From contig NZ_BMXP01000003.1 of the NCBI RefSeq assembly GCF_014651815.1, positions 248,001 through 312,000 on the forward strand: DNA of 64,000 nucleotides, written 5' to 3'. Shown one piece after another: positions 46,598 to 56,316 of the stretch. Positions within the stretch are counted from its first letter, which is position 1, and each line of letters opens with the position of its first letter. The position numbers and the translations under genes are program-made. The notes beneath the pieces are model-generated. The model made no database searches. It worked only from the letters and a program-made list of their open reading frames with translations, and was not told where the DNA came from. Origin of the DNA: Alteromonas halophila (lineage in GTDB: Bacteria; Pseudomonadota; Gammaproteobacteria; Enterobacterales; Alteromonadaceae).

Positions 46598-47344
46598 ATG
46601 TATAAACTTGTACTTATTCGCCATGGGGAAAGCCAGTGGAATCTGGAAAACCGTTTCACCGGCTGGCATGACGTCGATCTCACTGACACAGGCGCCGCCC
46701 AGGCGACCATGGCCGGTAAGCTGCTTAAAGAGGCAGGCTTCTCCTTTGATCTGGCGTATACCTCAGTATTATTACGCGCCATTAAGACCCTCAATATCGC
46801 GTTGGAAGAAATGGGCCAGCACTATGTGCCGGTAGAACGTCACTGGCGTCTTAACGAACGTCACTATGGTGCACTTACCGGCCTGAATAAAGCCGAAACT
46901 GCAGAAAAGCATGGCGATGAGCAGGTCAAAATCTGGCGTCGTAGCTTTGATGTACCACCGCCGTTTGTCGAGGACGATTCTGAACACTTCCCTGGACACG
47001 ACCCTCGCTACAACAATGTTGATCCGGCAATCCTGCCGCGTGGAGAAAGCCTCAAACTGACGATTGAGCGGGTACTGCCTTACTGGCACGATGCAATCCG
47101 CCCAGCGATTCAGGATGGCAAGCGCATCATTATTGCAGCCCACGGCAACAGCCTGCGGGCACTGGTGAAGTACTTAGACGACATGTCTGAAGACGATGTA
47201 CTGGGACTGAATATCCCCACCGGGGTGCCACTGGTGTATGAGCTGGACGAAAACCTGCGTCCAATTTCGAAAGAATATCTGGGCGACCCGGAAGAAATTA
47301 AGGCAATGACCAATGCGGTCGCCAATCAGGGTAAATCGAATTAA
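46598..47344 (+). CDS. gpmA: 2,3-bisphosphoglycerate-dependent phosphoglycerate mutase
   Basis: Interconverts 3- and 2-phosphoglycerate in glycolysis and gluconeogenesis. The phosphohistidine motif [20 protein letters not shown] is at the N-terminus, followed by [20 protein letters not shown] and the second active-site His in [20 protein letters not shown]. Length 248 is normal. The gene is followed at 8 bases by a strong terminator and is monocistronic. Confidence 0.97.
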   Translation: MYKLVLIRHGESQWNLENRFTGWHDVDLTDTGAAQATMAGKLLKEAGFSFDLAYTSVLLRAIKTLNIALEEMGQHYVPVERHWRLNERHYGALTGLNKAETAEKHGDEQVKIWRRSFDVPPPFVEDDSEHFPGHDPRYNNVDPAILPRGESLKLTIERVLPYWHDAIRPAIQDGKRIIIAAHGNSLRALVKYLDDMSEDDVLGLNIPTGVPLVYELDENLRPISKEYLGDPEEIKAMTNAVANQGKSN

Positions 47345-47351
47345 TCGGAAC

Positions 47352-47373
47352 AAGGGCCGTCAGGCCCTTTTTT
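47352..47373 (+). terminator. Rho-independent terminator after gpmA
   Basis: AAGGGCC (47352-47358) pairs with GGCCCTT (47363-47369) over a 4-base loop, with six T's in a row ending at 47373. Confidence 0.88.
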
Positions 47374-47412
47374 GTTAGCAGTGCACAGGTAACCCGCGTA
47401 GTGTGATTGTGG

Positions 47413-48936
47413 TCAGAGACGATCCGCCTGCCACTTCCCGGCCAGACACTCGCGAAATGCCGCATAGACGCCATTGGTCCAGCCAAAACCAAGCTGCACT
47501 TCATATTCGCCACCGGTGGCTTTCACGGTCATATCGCAGACATTGTATTTCTCGAGCATGACGCCGTGCCGGGCAAAATACGCATCCAGCAAACCATTCC
47601 AGCGCTGCATAATATCGGTTGCCAGCGTCGCGTAACCATAGCGCTCCAGCGCACTGACAGCGAACCATTGCAGTGGCGCCCAGCCATTCGGTGAGTCCCA
47701 CTGCTGCGCGGTATTATTCAGCGTCGTTACCAGACCGCCTGGCTTTACAAAGGAGGTTTGCAGGTGCCCGGCCACGCTTGCGGCCCGCGTATCATTAGCA
47801 AGCCCGGCATATAAAGGCAGGCAGCCGGCCAGTGACCAGATATCAGTCTGATACCCGTGCGAGAAATCAAAATCGAAATAAAACCCTTTCTCTTCGTTCC
47901 ACAAATAGCAATTGATAGCCTGCTTGCGCCGCGCGGCCGCGCGACCATAGCCTTCATCAGCCGGACATAACCCCGCCAGCGTTTCTTCAAGCCGGTACAA
48001 CAGGACATTCAGGTCTACCGGCACTATGTGCGTGGTACGGATGCTGGTCAGCGCACTACTGTCGCTCAGCCAGCGCGAACTGAAGTCCCAGCCTGACTCA
48101 CAGGCCGCCCGCAAATTACGGTAAAACGCGCGCGCATGCGCATCGGACATCCCCGCTGCTTCTTCACTATCTTCACGATAGGACTCCGGGCGTGGCAGAT
48201 CGGTATCATCGTAATACCGGTTTAACAGACTGCCATCGTCCAGCCTGACGACTCTGCGATGTGTTTTCTGAGAGTCTGACAAGGTGTCAGCGCCGGCCAT
48301 CCAGAATGCGTACTCGGTTTTCATGCCCGCAATCGCACGCTGCTTTTGCGTTTCACTTAATTCAGGCGCCACCAGCTGGTACAACAGCGCCAGTATCGGC
48401 GGCTGGCTGCGGGTGTGATAGTAAATGCGGTTGCCGTTCGGAATACAGCCTGCCTGGGCCTGAATATCCAGAAAGTTCTCCAGCATTGTGATGACCAGGT
48501 CACTGCGTCCGTCGGCCATTAATCCCAAAGATGAGAAGTAACTGTCCCAGTAGTAAATTTCGCGAAACCGTCCGCCGGGCACCAGATAGGCATGCTGTAG
48601 CGGAATAAGGCTGTCTTCACAAGGGGTATCCGGCTTGCGGGTAAGGATATCCCACATGCCGGCAATATAGTCACTCACGGTAGTCTGCGGGGTAGCCGGA
48701 ACAGGCGCGTCATCGGCTGGCAGCGTGAAATTGTCATGAACAAACGCGAGCAAATCAAAACCTTCACGTGTGCACTGCGATTCATACCGCGCCAGGATCT
48801 CTTTCAGGGGCAAGGCAGGTTTGGCATCAGCAAATGTTTTGCTGTCAGTAAACAGGCGCTGATTCTGAACGGCCTTAAACAGCGCGCTGTCGAAAAAGGC
48901 CAGGCGGTGTTGCCAGGTGGAGTCGGGAGTCTGCAT
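47413..48936 (-). CDS. treF: Cytoplasmic alpha,alpha-trehalase (GH37)
   Basis: Hydrolyses trehalose to two glucose molecules. The two GH37 signatures are present: PGGRFREIYYWDSYF (about residues 120-134) and QWDSPNGWAPLQWF near residue 430, and the catalytic-Glu end GGEYEVQLGFGWTNGV. No signal peptide, so it acts in the cytoplasm like TreF; 507 residues is somewhat shorter than TreF (549). The start codon overlaps the permease stop by one base (TAATG), so the two are coupled. It is under the same operator as the permease (50232). Confidence 0.92.
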   Translation of the reverse strand: MQTPDSTWQHRLAFFDSALFKAVQNQRLFTDSKTFADAKPALPLKEILARYESQCTREGFDLLAFVHDNFTLPADDAPVPATPQTTVSDYIAGMWDILTRKPDTPCEDSLIPLQHAYLVPGGRFREIYYWDSYFSSLGLMADGRSDLVITMLENFLDIQAQAGCIPNGNRIYYHTRSQPPILALLYQLVAPELSETQKQRAIAGMKTEYAFWMAGADTLSDSQKTHRRVVRLDDGSLLNRYYDDTDLPRPESYREDSEEAAGMSDAHARAFYRNLRAACESGWDFSSRWLSDSSALTSIRTTHIVPVDLNVLLYRLEETLAGLCPADEGYGRAAARRKQAINCYLWNEEKGFYFDFDFSHGYQTDIWSLAGCLPLYAGLANDTRAASVAGHLQTSFVKPGGLVTTLNNTAQQWDSPNGWAPLQWFAVSALERYGYATLATDIMQRWNGLLDAYFARHGVMLEKYNVCDMTVKATGGEYEVQLGFGWTNGVYAAFRECLAGKWQADRL

Positions 48937-50186
48937 TATGCGGTCGCCTCCGTGCCTGTCAGTTGCCCTGATACCCGTTTAAATAAATACAGGGTAAGCA
49001 TAATAAGCCCAATGGGGATCAGCGACAGATAAAACGCCCGCTGACCACCCATTGCCTCAAAAACATAGCCGGTGATGATGGAGCCGGTGGTCCCGCCCAG
49101 TGCCGAGAATACCACGATCAGCCCGGTCATCGGGGCGTGCTGTACTTTTGGCAGTGCGCTTAACATCACCGAGTTGATCACCGGATAGATGGGTGCCATG
49201 GTCAGGCCTATCAGCGGGATCAGAAATGCGGCGACTGGTGCCTGCAGCCAGGATGTTGCACCTGCTCCAGCGCCGTCTTCTGCCAGCGGCAGACTTAGTA
49301 CCATGATAGCGGCCATCATGATCAGACACACGGTTAAAAAGGGGAACCAGTTGACCCGCGCCAGAATAACGCCCGCCAGTAGTCGTCCGACTGCCAGCGA
49401 TACCGCAAAAATACTGGTAATCTGAATGCTGACATTGACCGGCAGCCCCAGTACTTCGCGGTTAAAGGTGGGCAGCCAGGAGCCAATCCCCTGTTCGATC
49501 AACACGTAAAGAAAAATCGACAAAATAAAAATGAGGACCAGTGGCTGGTAAGTCAGCTTCAGCATGGCCAGAAACTCGGCCCCAGAACCTGTATCATTAC
49601 TTTTTTCAGGCTTATCAATGGGTGCCAGGCAAACCAGCAGGAAGGTTACCGCGACAATAGCCGCCAGCAGATAATACACGTTAAGCCAGCTCAGCGACGC
49701 CGCATTTACCTCATCAATAAACGCTGAGAATACCCAGTAGCCTGAGAGCACACCCAGCATAAAAATACCCTCGATGGTATTCATCAGCGACGAGTGAGAC
49801 CGGGTGTCAGGAGATAGCTGACCGATAATGGCGTAGACAGACACTTTAACCAGCGCAAACGCAGTACCGACCCCGGCAAACAGCACTTTGATCATCCAGA
49901 ATTCGGCAATACCGGGCAGCAGCGCGCATAGCACGCCAACCATCGCCAGCCCTACCAGCATGGCCACTTTGTATCCAACCCGGGGAATAAACGAGGCGAC
50001 CAGAAAAGAGACCAGCGCGATGGAAAGATCTTTGAAGCCCTCCAGGGTACTGGCATCCGGCTTAGAAACCTCAAAGCTGGTAATGGATTGCAGAATCACC
50101 GTGCCGACACTGTTCAGCAATATCGCGAACACGTAGTAACTGGCGGCAATAGCCGCAATAATAAGTATCCGGGGCATAGCTAACAC
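48936..50186 (-). CDS. MFS sugar permease, probable trehalose importer
   Basis: 416-residue inner-membrane protein with about twelve helices. The N-terminus (ILIIAAIAASYYVFAILLNS) and ALPKVQHAPMTGLIVVFSAL match the FucP/GlcP-type sugar permeases of the major facilitator superfamily. The cytoplasmic central loop contains PIDKPEKSNDTGSGAE. Its coupling to trehalase and the LacI operator in front of it point to trehalose or trehalose-like disaccharide import. Confidence 0.83.
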   Translation of the reverse strand: MLAMPRILIIAAIAASYYVFAILLNSVGTVILQSITSFEVSKPDASTLEGFKDLSIALVSFLVASFIPRVGYKVAMLVGLAMVGVLCALLPGIAEFWMIKVLFAGVGTAFALVKVSVYAIIGQLSPDTRSHSSLMNTIEGIFMLGVLSGYWVFSAFIDEVNAASLSWLNVYYLLAAIVAVTFLLVCLAPIDKPEKSNDTGSGAEFLAMLKLTYQPLVLIFILSIFLYVLIEQGIGSWLPTFNREVLGLPVNVSIQITSIFAVSLAVGRLLAGVILARVNWFPFLTVCLIMMAAIMVLSLPLAEDGAGAGATSWLQAPVAAFLIPLIGLTMAPIYPVINSVMLSALPKVQHAPMTGLIVVFSALGGTTGSIITGYVFEAMGGQRAFYLSLIPIGLIMLTLYLFKRVSGQLTGTEATA

Positions 50187-50231
50187 TCTGTTAACGAAAT
50201 TAGCTGGAGTCTAGCGCCTAACTCTGCCTTT

Positions 50232-50245
50232 TGCAATCGTTTGCA
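50232..50245. promoter_or_regulatory. LacI-type operator for permease-trehalase operon
   Basis: TGCAATCGTTTGCA is a near-palindrome of the LacI/MalR type, 46 bases before the permease start, in the 62-base gap after the regulator gene. The same word recurs in front of the TonB receptor gene. Confidence 0.72.
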
Positions 50246-50248
50246 TTT

Positions 50249-51280
50249 CTAATCCGGATCGTGTGGCGTTGAGCGCCGCGTGATAAGCGTTGTCTCTATA
50301 ACATGCGGATTTGCGGGTTTACCCTCAAACTGATTTATCAGTTCCGCCACCATCGCTTCTGCGGCTTGCTGGGTATTCTGACGTATGGTTGTCAGTGAAG
50401 GATGCATCAGTTCTGCCAGCGAAATATCATCATAGCCAATAATACTGACATCTCCCGGAATACTTACGTACCGTTCCTTCAGCGCTTTCAGGGCACCGAG
50501 GGCCACCATATCACTGATACAGACAATTCCATCGAAACTCAGACCGTGCTCACGGATCCAGTCACTGATGTAGTCATAGGCGGTTTTGGAGGTAATGTCG
50601 ATCGCCGCAGTCAGCGCCGGATTGCGTTCAAGCTGATGATCCCTGTGGGCCTGACAGTAGCCATTATACCGCTCACGCATCTCTGCGTGCTCAGGATCAC
50701 CCAGAAACATAATACGCCTGGCCCCGTGCCTGATCAGGCAGTCTGTGGCCTGATAGCCACCTGCGTAATTATCGCCTCCAACGATGGGATATGGCGCCTG
50801 AGTTTTTGGCTCGCCCCATACCACCAGCGGTACACCGGCCGATGCCGCGTTATCGATTTTTTCAGTACTCTTGCCCTGTCCGATCACTATCATACCGTCT
50901 GCCCGCTGGCTGCTGATAAAATAGTTGGCCCAGTCATCGGTGGCCATGAACGAATTAGACAGCAACAATTCGTAGCCCCGCGCATTCAGCGCCTTGTTCA
51001 GGTCGCCCACAATTTTCAGCAGAAAGGGATCGGTAATACTTTGCTCGGTGTGCTCAATCAGGTTCAGGATCACCGCCACAACGTGCGTTTTTCTGGTTCG
51101 CAAACGACTTGCCGCGGCATTCACACTGTAGTTGTGCTCCCGCGCCAGCGCCTGCACCTTTTCCCGGGTCTGTTGCTTAATCAGCGGGTTATTTGCAAGC
51201 GCACGTGATGCCGTTGACGTAGAGACACCAGCCAGTTGCGCCAGTTGTGCCAGAGTGAGTCTGGGTTCCGATTTGCTCAT
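50249..51280 (-). CDS. LacI-family regulator of trehalose locus
   Basis: 343 residues. The helix-turn-helix TLAQLAQLAGVSTSTASRAL and hinge helix (TREKVQALAREHNYSVNAAA) are followed by the sugar-binding domain (MIVIGQGKSTEKIDNAASAG; DVSIIGYDDISLAELMHPSL). It is in the middle of the locus: operators with the same sequence lie on both sides. That places the permease-trehalase operon and the TonB receptor gene in its regulon, and possibly its own gene. Confidence 0.92.
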   Translation of the reverse strand: MSKSEPRLTLAQLAQLAGVSTSTASRALANNPLIKQQTREKVQALAREHNYSVNAAASRLRTRKTHVVAVILNLIEHTEQSITDPFLLKIVGDLNKALNARGYELLLSNSFMATDDWANYFISSQRADGMIVIGQGKSTEKIDNAASAGVPLVVWGEPKTQAPYPIVGGDNYAGGYQATDCLIRHGARRIMFLGDPEHAEMRERYNGYCQAHRDHQLERNPALTAAIDITSKTAYDYISDWIREHGLSFDGIVCISDMVALGALKALKERYVSIPGDVSIIGYDDISLAELMHPSLTTIRQNTQQAAEAMVAELINQFEGKPANPHVIETTLITRRSTPHDPD

Positions 51281-51417
51281 TACATTTACTTCGGCTTTTT
51301 CTTGTCACTATATCTGCTAATCCCCTCTGTGCCTACCATCGTTGGCGCGTGTCTGTACAGATTTCTGGAGCAGGTGTGGGAATTGTAAAAGCTGTTAATA
51401 CGCTGAAATGAAAAAAT

Positions 51418-51454
51418 TGCAATCGTTTGCAATTTGTTCTTGCAATCGATTGCA
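51418..51454. promoter_or_regulatory. Tandem LacI-type operators before TonB receptor
   Basis: TGCAATCGTTTGCA (51418-51431) is identical to the site at 50232, and TGCAATCGATTGCA (51441-51454) is a perfect palindrome. Their starts are 23 bases apart, about two helical turns. They lie about 100 bases before the TonB receptor start and could serve the regulator gene as well. Confidence 0.75.
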
Positions 51455-51554
51455 TCCCGATCTATTTTTATCAGCACTCCCTGGATAAGTGACAACAAAT
51501 TAACCAGAGTCACTCATCCTGTTAACAAACCAAGCACGTTTTCAGGAGCGCACC

Positions 51555-53825
51555 ATGACGCGATTATTTAATAAAGCTCTGCTCGCCACCGCCATAGCGA
51601 CAGCTCTGACCGGCGCCGTTGTCGCGCAGGAAAATACAGATGAGAAAAAAGCAGCCGCTGATAATACTGAAGTGATCATTGTCAGTGGCACACCTGGCGG
51701 TGCCGGGATCCGTAAAATTGATGCCAGCTTTGCGGTGACCAACATTGATGCCAGTGATATCGACAAACTGGCGCCTAAGTCTACGGCCGACCTTTTCAAG
51801 GCAATTCCGGGTGTGTGGGTAGAGAGTTCCGGGGGTGAATCCGGTGCTAACGTCTTTGTGCGCGGCTTCCCCGGTGGCGGCGATGCGCCTTTCCTGACCA
51901 TCGCGCTGGAAGGCTCACCGATTTACCCGGCACCGACGCTGTCCTTCCTTGAAAACTCCCAGATGTTCCGCATAGACGAGACTATCGAAATGGTAGAAGG
52001 CTTACGCGGTGGCCCCAATCCGGTCGTCAGTAACGGGCAACCCGGCCTGACCACCAATTTCCGGCTTAAACGCGGCGGTGAGTCCAACGAAGCCCTGGCC
52101 AAGTACACGATTTCCGATTACGGGCTGAATCGGGTGGATGTGATGGCAAGCGGCTCACTGGCCGATGATCTTTACTACATGGTCGGCGGCTACATCAAAA
52201 GCTCTGATGGCATTCGTGACGCCGGTTTCCGCTCGGAAGAAGGCAATCAGTTTACGATAAACATCACCAAGGAATTTGATCGCGGTGAAGTCAATTTATA
52301 CACCCGCCAGACAGATGATCACGGTACCTGGTATCTACCAACGCCACTGAATGTAGAAGGTGTAGATGCCGAATATACGCAAATCGGCCCTAACAACCGT
52401 CAGGCAACCATTTACTACGGACCCGAAAACAGTACTGCTAAAAGCGTTGATATGGGTGACGGGCGTGGCTGGGACGGCCATGTCAGCGGCGGCAGTATAA
52501 AGCTGGACCTGGGTAACGGCTGGCGTCTGGTGGATCGCTTCAACCTGACCAAGGGTGATGCCAATACCTACGGCCTGGTGCCGGAAGGTGCTGCCACTAC
52601 CTTAGGGGCCGTAGCAGAGGATATCAATGCAGTGAGTGGCAGCGTGACTGGGAATGCGTATGCGCCAGACACCCCCGTACAGCAAATTGGCCGCTGGGTG
52701 GTGCTAAAACAGGTTGAGTCTTTTACTAACGACCTGGCTGTGTCACGCCAGTTCGACGCAGTGGATACATCGTTTGGTATTTACACGGCAACGACCAAGG
52801 CCGAAGACTGGTGGAGCATTGGAAACCAGGCTTTTCATGTGCTAGAGCCGGGAGGCGAAAAACTCAGCGGCATTGAATGTAATGACAGCCAGGAAAGTTG
52901 TAGCTGGAATTATGATATCAGCTCAGTCGGTGATGCTTCGACCACTGCGCTGTATGCCACTGCTCAGTGGTTTGCCAGTGCTGATTTAACCATTGATGCC
53001 GGTATACGCAGTGAGAACCATGAAGTCAGCTACACAGTGGATGAAGGATTAGATGGCACCATTACCAAGGCTGTAGACTATGATGAGACCAAGACCTCCT
53101 GGACGTTTGGTGCCAACTACGCGCTGACCGACTTCAGCGGCATTTTTGCGCGCATGAACCGCGGGTATAAAATGCCCTACTTCGATGATTTCAGAGACAA
53201 CTTTGGTGCCTACACCGGTGGCAACCGGTTAATCAAAGAGGTCACGCAGGGCGAGTTCGGGTATAAGTTTATGAATGACAATATCCGGTTCTTTGCCACC
53301 GCGTTTGCCAACGAAGTGAAAGGCGACACCTTTGTGCGTCGCCCTGGTGCACCGGCTGAAATCCTGACTAACGAAGCCTACGGTGTTGAACTGGATGGCC
53401 GGTATGAGCATGATTCAGGCCTGTCGCTGTCATTGAACGCCACATTACAGGAAACGGAAATCACCGAAAGCCCGGCCAATCAGGGTAACGAGGCACAGCG
53501 TCAGCCAGGCTGGCAGGTACGGATGACACCAAGCTATGCCTTTGAGTTTGGCGAGGGCGTTTATTCCACGGTCTATGCCACACTCACCGCGGTGGATGAC
53601 CGTTACGGCAACAACGAAAACACCGTGGTACTGGAAGGCTACGAGAAGATAGATGTGGGCATGACCTTCGAACCCACTGACTCACTGCAATTACAACTGT
53701 CGGTAGATAACCTGACGGACGAACAGGGGATCACAGAGGGTGACCCGCGTAATCCTGCTGCGCCCAACGGCCGCTATATTATGCCGCGCAGCATGAAGCT
53801 GAGTGTGTCTTACCTTTTCTACTAA
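51555..53825 (+). CDS. TonB-dependent receptor, trehalose locus
   Basis: A 756-residue outer-membrane receptor that imports ligand with TonB energy. The signal peptide ends at VVAQ (about residue 24). The plug domain follows (EVIIVSGTPGGAG, a TonB-box-like start, then IPGVWVESSGGESGANVFVR), then a 22-strand barrel ending in the C-terminal aromatic LSVSYLFY. The tandem LacI operators upstream and the trehalase-permease unit suggest a role in taking up trehalose or an oligosaccharide that yields it. No iron-siderophore genes are near. Confidence 0.88.
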   Translation: MTRLFNKALLATAIATALTGAVVAQENTDEKKAAADNTEVIIVSGTPGGAGIRKIDASFAVTNIDASDIDKLAPKSTADLFKAIPGVWVESSGGESGANVFVRGFPGGGDAPFLTIALEGSPIYPAPTLSFLENSQMFRIDETIEMVEGLRGGPNPVVSNGQPGLTTNFRLKRGGESNEALAKYTISDYGLNRVDVMASGSLADDLYYMVGGYIKSSDGIRDAGFRSEEGNQFTINITKEFDRGEVNLYTRQTDDHGTWYLPTPLNVEGVDAEYTQIGPNNRQATIYYGPENSTAKSVDMGDGRGWDGHVSGGSIKLDLGNGWRLVDRFNLTKGDANTYGLVPEGAATTLGAVAEDINAVSGSVTGNAYAPDTPVQQIGRWVVLKQVESFTNDLAVSRQFDAVDTSFGIYTATTKAEDWWSIGNQAFHVLEPGGEKLSGIECNDSQESCSWNYDISSVGDASTTALYATAQWFASADLTIDAGIRSENHEVSYTVDEGLDGTITKAVDYDETKTSWTFGANYALTDFSGIFARMNRGYKMPYFDDFRDNFGAYTGGNRLIKEVTQGEFGYKFMNDNIRFFATAFANEVKGDTFVRRPGAPAEILTNEAYGVELDGRYEHDSGLSLSLNATLQETEITESPANQGNEAQRQPGWQVRMTPSYAFEFGEGVYSTVYATLTAVDDRYGNNENTVVLEGYEKIDVGMTFEPTDSLQLQLSVDNLTDEQGITEGDPRNPAAPNGRYIMPRSMKLSVSYLFY

Positions 53826-53845
53826 CACACGTCTGAACACTATGC

Positions 53846-53869
53846 GCCCGGCTATGCCGGGCTTTTTTT
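53846..53869 (+). terminator. Rho-independent terminator after TonB receptor
   Basis: GCCCGGC (53846-53852) pairs with GCCGGGC (53856-53862) across a 3-base loop and runs into seven T's. Confidence 0.9.
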
Positions 53870-53915
53870 GTGCTAGGGTTAGTAATAGCATTGCCCTACA
53901 CAGCGTTCACTGACA

Positions 53916-54290
53916 ATGTCTTTAAACTTTGATCACCTTAACAACAGCGACACCGCAATACTTGTAGGTGAATACGATGAGCACGACCCCAATCATCGGG
54001 TAGCGTTTGTCAATCACCGTTTCACAGACTTGTTTGGCTATACGCGTGCCGATATCCCAGATAAGAACAGCTGGTGGCGAAAAGCGTACCCTGACGCCGA
54101 CTACCGGCAGGTTGTTCAGCGACAATGGGAATTACTGACTGATCAGTGCCTGGCAACGAACGGAAAAACGATTGAAATGGAGATTAATATTACCACCAAA
54201 GATGGCAGGGAGTGTCGTGTGGTAGTGCAGGCAGAGCTTCCCGGTGCGACCGTTGCTGGCCATTATTTGGTTTCCTTCACGCTTCTTTGA
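53916..54290 (+). CDS. Stand-alone PAS-domain protein
   Basis: A 124-residue protein that is one PAS domain and nothing else: VAFVNHRFTDLFGYTRADIP then EMEINITTKDGRECRVVVQA and a C-terminal strand. No kinase, GGDEF or DNA-binding partner is fused or adjacent. It has no signal peptide, so it would act in the cytoplasm as a sensor adaptor, or may be a remnant of a longer sensor. Preceded by the receptor terminator and its own short leader. Confidence 0.72.
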   Translation: MSLNFDHLNNSDTAILVGEYDEHDPNHRVAFVNHRFTDLFGYTRADIPDKNSWWRKAYPDADYRQVVQRQWELLTDQCLATNGKTIEMEINITTKDGRECRVVVQAELPGATVAGHYLVSFTLL

Positions 54291-54359
54291 GTTTTTCAGT
54301 GAATACGTCTTCCTTGTTCGCTAAAGTAGCACTACCACTTTACTCAATATTTATCCGTA

Positions 54360-55133
54360 ATGATAAAACACCGTCGTGTCGCTTTTGCCAACCTTATCCT
54401 AATGGTCACGCTTGCGCTCACTGCACGTAGCGCAACCGCCAGTGATAGCGGCGCGCTCAGGCCCTCCCCTTACCAGCCCAGCGATACGGTGCAGCAAGAC
54501 ATAACAACAATGCTGGCAACGGCGAAACAAAATAATCAACAGGCAATGATTGTACTGGGCGCCAGCTGGTGCCATGACAGTATGGGACTGGCCGAGCGAT
54601 TTTCGACACCGCAGATGCAGCGCATACTGAATGCGCATTATCAGACACTGTTTGTTGATGTCGGCTTTCTGCAGGACCGGCGCAGTGTTACCCGTCGCGT
54701 TGGCTACCCGACGTACTTTGCCACGCCTACGGTTCTGATCGTCGATCCTGTAACAGAAACGCTGGTGAACCGTCACTCGATTGCGAAATGGGGCAATGCC
54801 GCCAGCGTGTCGCAGTCTGACTATGAACGCTATTTTACACACCATGCGAATAAAGAGGGCGAACCGCTTACCGATGCGCAACGCTCTAAATTAGGGCCAC
54901 TTTTCGAATTTTCTGACGCACAGGTAGCCCGGCTGCACGCCGGTTATGCGCACCTTCGCCCGTTGTTAGCAGCCTACGAAAACGGTAACGGCGACGGACC
55001 GTTTATCGACGTTTGGAAAGAGGTAAAAGGCTTTCGTACCCAGCTACAGAGCGATATTCGTCGCTTGCGAACCCGTCTCCTGGCAGGTGAAGACGTCAGC
55101 TTTCCTGACTATGGCCCGTTTTCATGGGAATAA
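54360..55133 (+). CDS. Periplasmic thioredoxin-fold protein, CxxS motif
   Basis: 257 residues with a signal peptide (FANLILMVTLALTARSATAS). The thioredoxin fold is seen as MIVLGASWCHDSMGLAERFS, with motif C71-H-D-S, a one-cysteine variant of CxxC, followed by TLFVDVGFLQD and YFATPTVLIVDP with the cis-Pro (TPT). A single-Cys site usually means binding or reduction through another thiol. The C-terminal third is helical and unassigned. It does not match DsbA or TlpA closely. Confidence 0.75.
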   Translation: MIKHRRVAFANLILMVTLALTARSATASDSGALRPSPYQPSDTVQQDITTMLATAKQNNQQAMIVLGASWCHDSMGLAERFSTPQMQRILNAHYQTLFVDVGFLQDRRSVTRRVGYPTYFATPTVLIVDPVTETLVNRHSIAKWGNAASVSQSDYERYFTHHANKEGEPLTDAQRSKLGPLFEFSDAQVARLHAGYAHLRPLLAAYENGNGDGPFIDVWKEVKGFRTQLQSDIRRLRTRLLAGEDVSFPDYGPFSWE

Positions 55134-55232
55134 TACAGTCAGCACTTTCCCGCACGGTAGTCGGGCCTGATGGTGATCCCGGCGCAATGTAAGCGGTAAT
55201 AAGAACCATACCAACCCACAAGTGAGTCTCTT

Positions 55233-55916
55233 ATGCGCTTAGTACCGCGTGTCTTGTTCTTCGATGTGAATGAAACTTTGCTGGATCTGAATCATGTAAA
55301 GCACGCTGTGGCGGATACGCTTGCCGGTAAAGAAGAGAAAGTGGATCTGTGGTTCTCCACACTGCTACATCATTCACTGGTAGAAATGACCACCGGCCAG
55401 TTTCATGACTTTACCGACATTGGCGTAGCAGCACTGCAGATGGTTGCGCATTCGATGGATATTTCGCTGAGTGAAGAACAAGCGAGACAGACGATCGCCA
55501 CACCGATGACGCAGCTTCCCGCGCATCCCGACGTGCCCGATGCACTGACCCGGCTTAAAGCAGCCGGCTACACCCTGGTAGCATTCTCCAATTCATCAGA
55601 AAAAGGCTTACGTGCCCAGTTAGCCTATGCCGGGATTCGTGATCATTTTGATGGCGTGTTGAGTGTACAGCAGGTAAAAACCTATAAACCGCTAAAAACG
55701 GCCTATGAATGGGCCTGTGCACAGACCGATGTTCAGGCTGCTGAAAGCCTGATGATTGCCGCTCATGGCTGGGATTTGTGCGGAGCAGCGAATGCCGGAA
55801 TGCAAACCGCGTTTATTGCCAGGCCGGGAAAAATGCCGTATCCGCTTGGCCCAATGCCGGATATAAAAGAGAACAACCTGACCGCACTGGCAGACAGGCT
55901 GTCCAGGGACAACTAA
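55233..55916 (+). CDS. HAD-family hydrolase, haloacid dehalogenase type II
   Basis: 227 residues. Motif I is FFDVNETLLDL with the nucleophilic Asp, motif II is VAFSNSSEKGLRAQL, motif III is KTYKPLKTAYEWA with the Lys, and motif IV is IAAHGWDLCGAANAG. This set is that of L-2-haloacid dehalogenases and relatives. The real substrate is unknown; no other dehalogenation genes are nearby. It is convergent with the next gene and their stops overlap by 4 bases. Confidence 0.87.
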   Translation: MRLVPRVLFFDVNETLLDLNHVKHAVADTLAGKEEKVDLWFSTLLHHSLVEMTTGQFHDFTDIGVAALQMVAHSMDISLSEEQARQTIATPMTQLPAHPDVPDALTRLKAAGYTLVAFSNSSEKGLRAQLAYAGIRDHFDGVLSVQQVKTYKPLKTAYEWACAQTDVQAAESLMIAAHGWDLCGAANAGMQTAFIARPGKMPYPLGPMPDIKENNLTALADRLSRDN

Positions 55917-56149
55917 TTGGTGGAAAAGCCTTTGGTTTCGCAGCTGGACTTTTTGCTGTTCAACGCCTGCAACTGTTTATCGAGCCACTCCCCCTGGATC
56001 CGCGACGAGGTTGCCGCCTTCTCTCTGGTCACCCGCTTTATTTCTTTAGCCACGCCCTTGCAACCTGCCTCGCTTGGCGAAAAACCATCGTAGGCACTGA
56101 CAGAGCCAGTCATAAGGGCAACAAAAACAGCGAGAAACTTTGGTTTCAT
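55913..56149 (-). CDS. Small secreted protein, unknown
   Basis: 78 residues from the ATG at 56149 (KPKFLAVFVALMTGSVSAYD), a signal peptide with an AxA-like end; a longer start at 56179 adds residues ahead of it and is unlikely. The mature part is about 58 residues, Lys/Ser-rich, with two Cys (AGCKG, SSCETK) that may form a disulfide. No family recognised. Confidence 0.6.
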   Translation of the reverse strand: MKPKFLAVFVALMTGSVSAYDGFSPSEAGCKGVAKEIKRVTREKAATSSRIQGEWLDKQLQALNSKKSSCETKGFSTN

Positions 56150-56316
56150 TTCGATACTCCGGGCACAGACATTTAACATTTCTGAACTTTCAATACTGAC
56201 AGCTTAACAACAAGTTTGCACCAGTGCGTTGTTACAATTTATACCCATGAATAAAAACGCGCTATCATCAGTCCTTCAAAGACCGAGTTACGTCGTAACA
56301 ATACAGGGGATCACAT

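Noticed and set aside
46458..46835. 125-codon plus-strand frame before gpmA
   Set aside because: Runs into gpmA in another frame and has no ribosome binding site; the region 46411-46597 is more likely the gpmA promoter.
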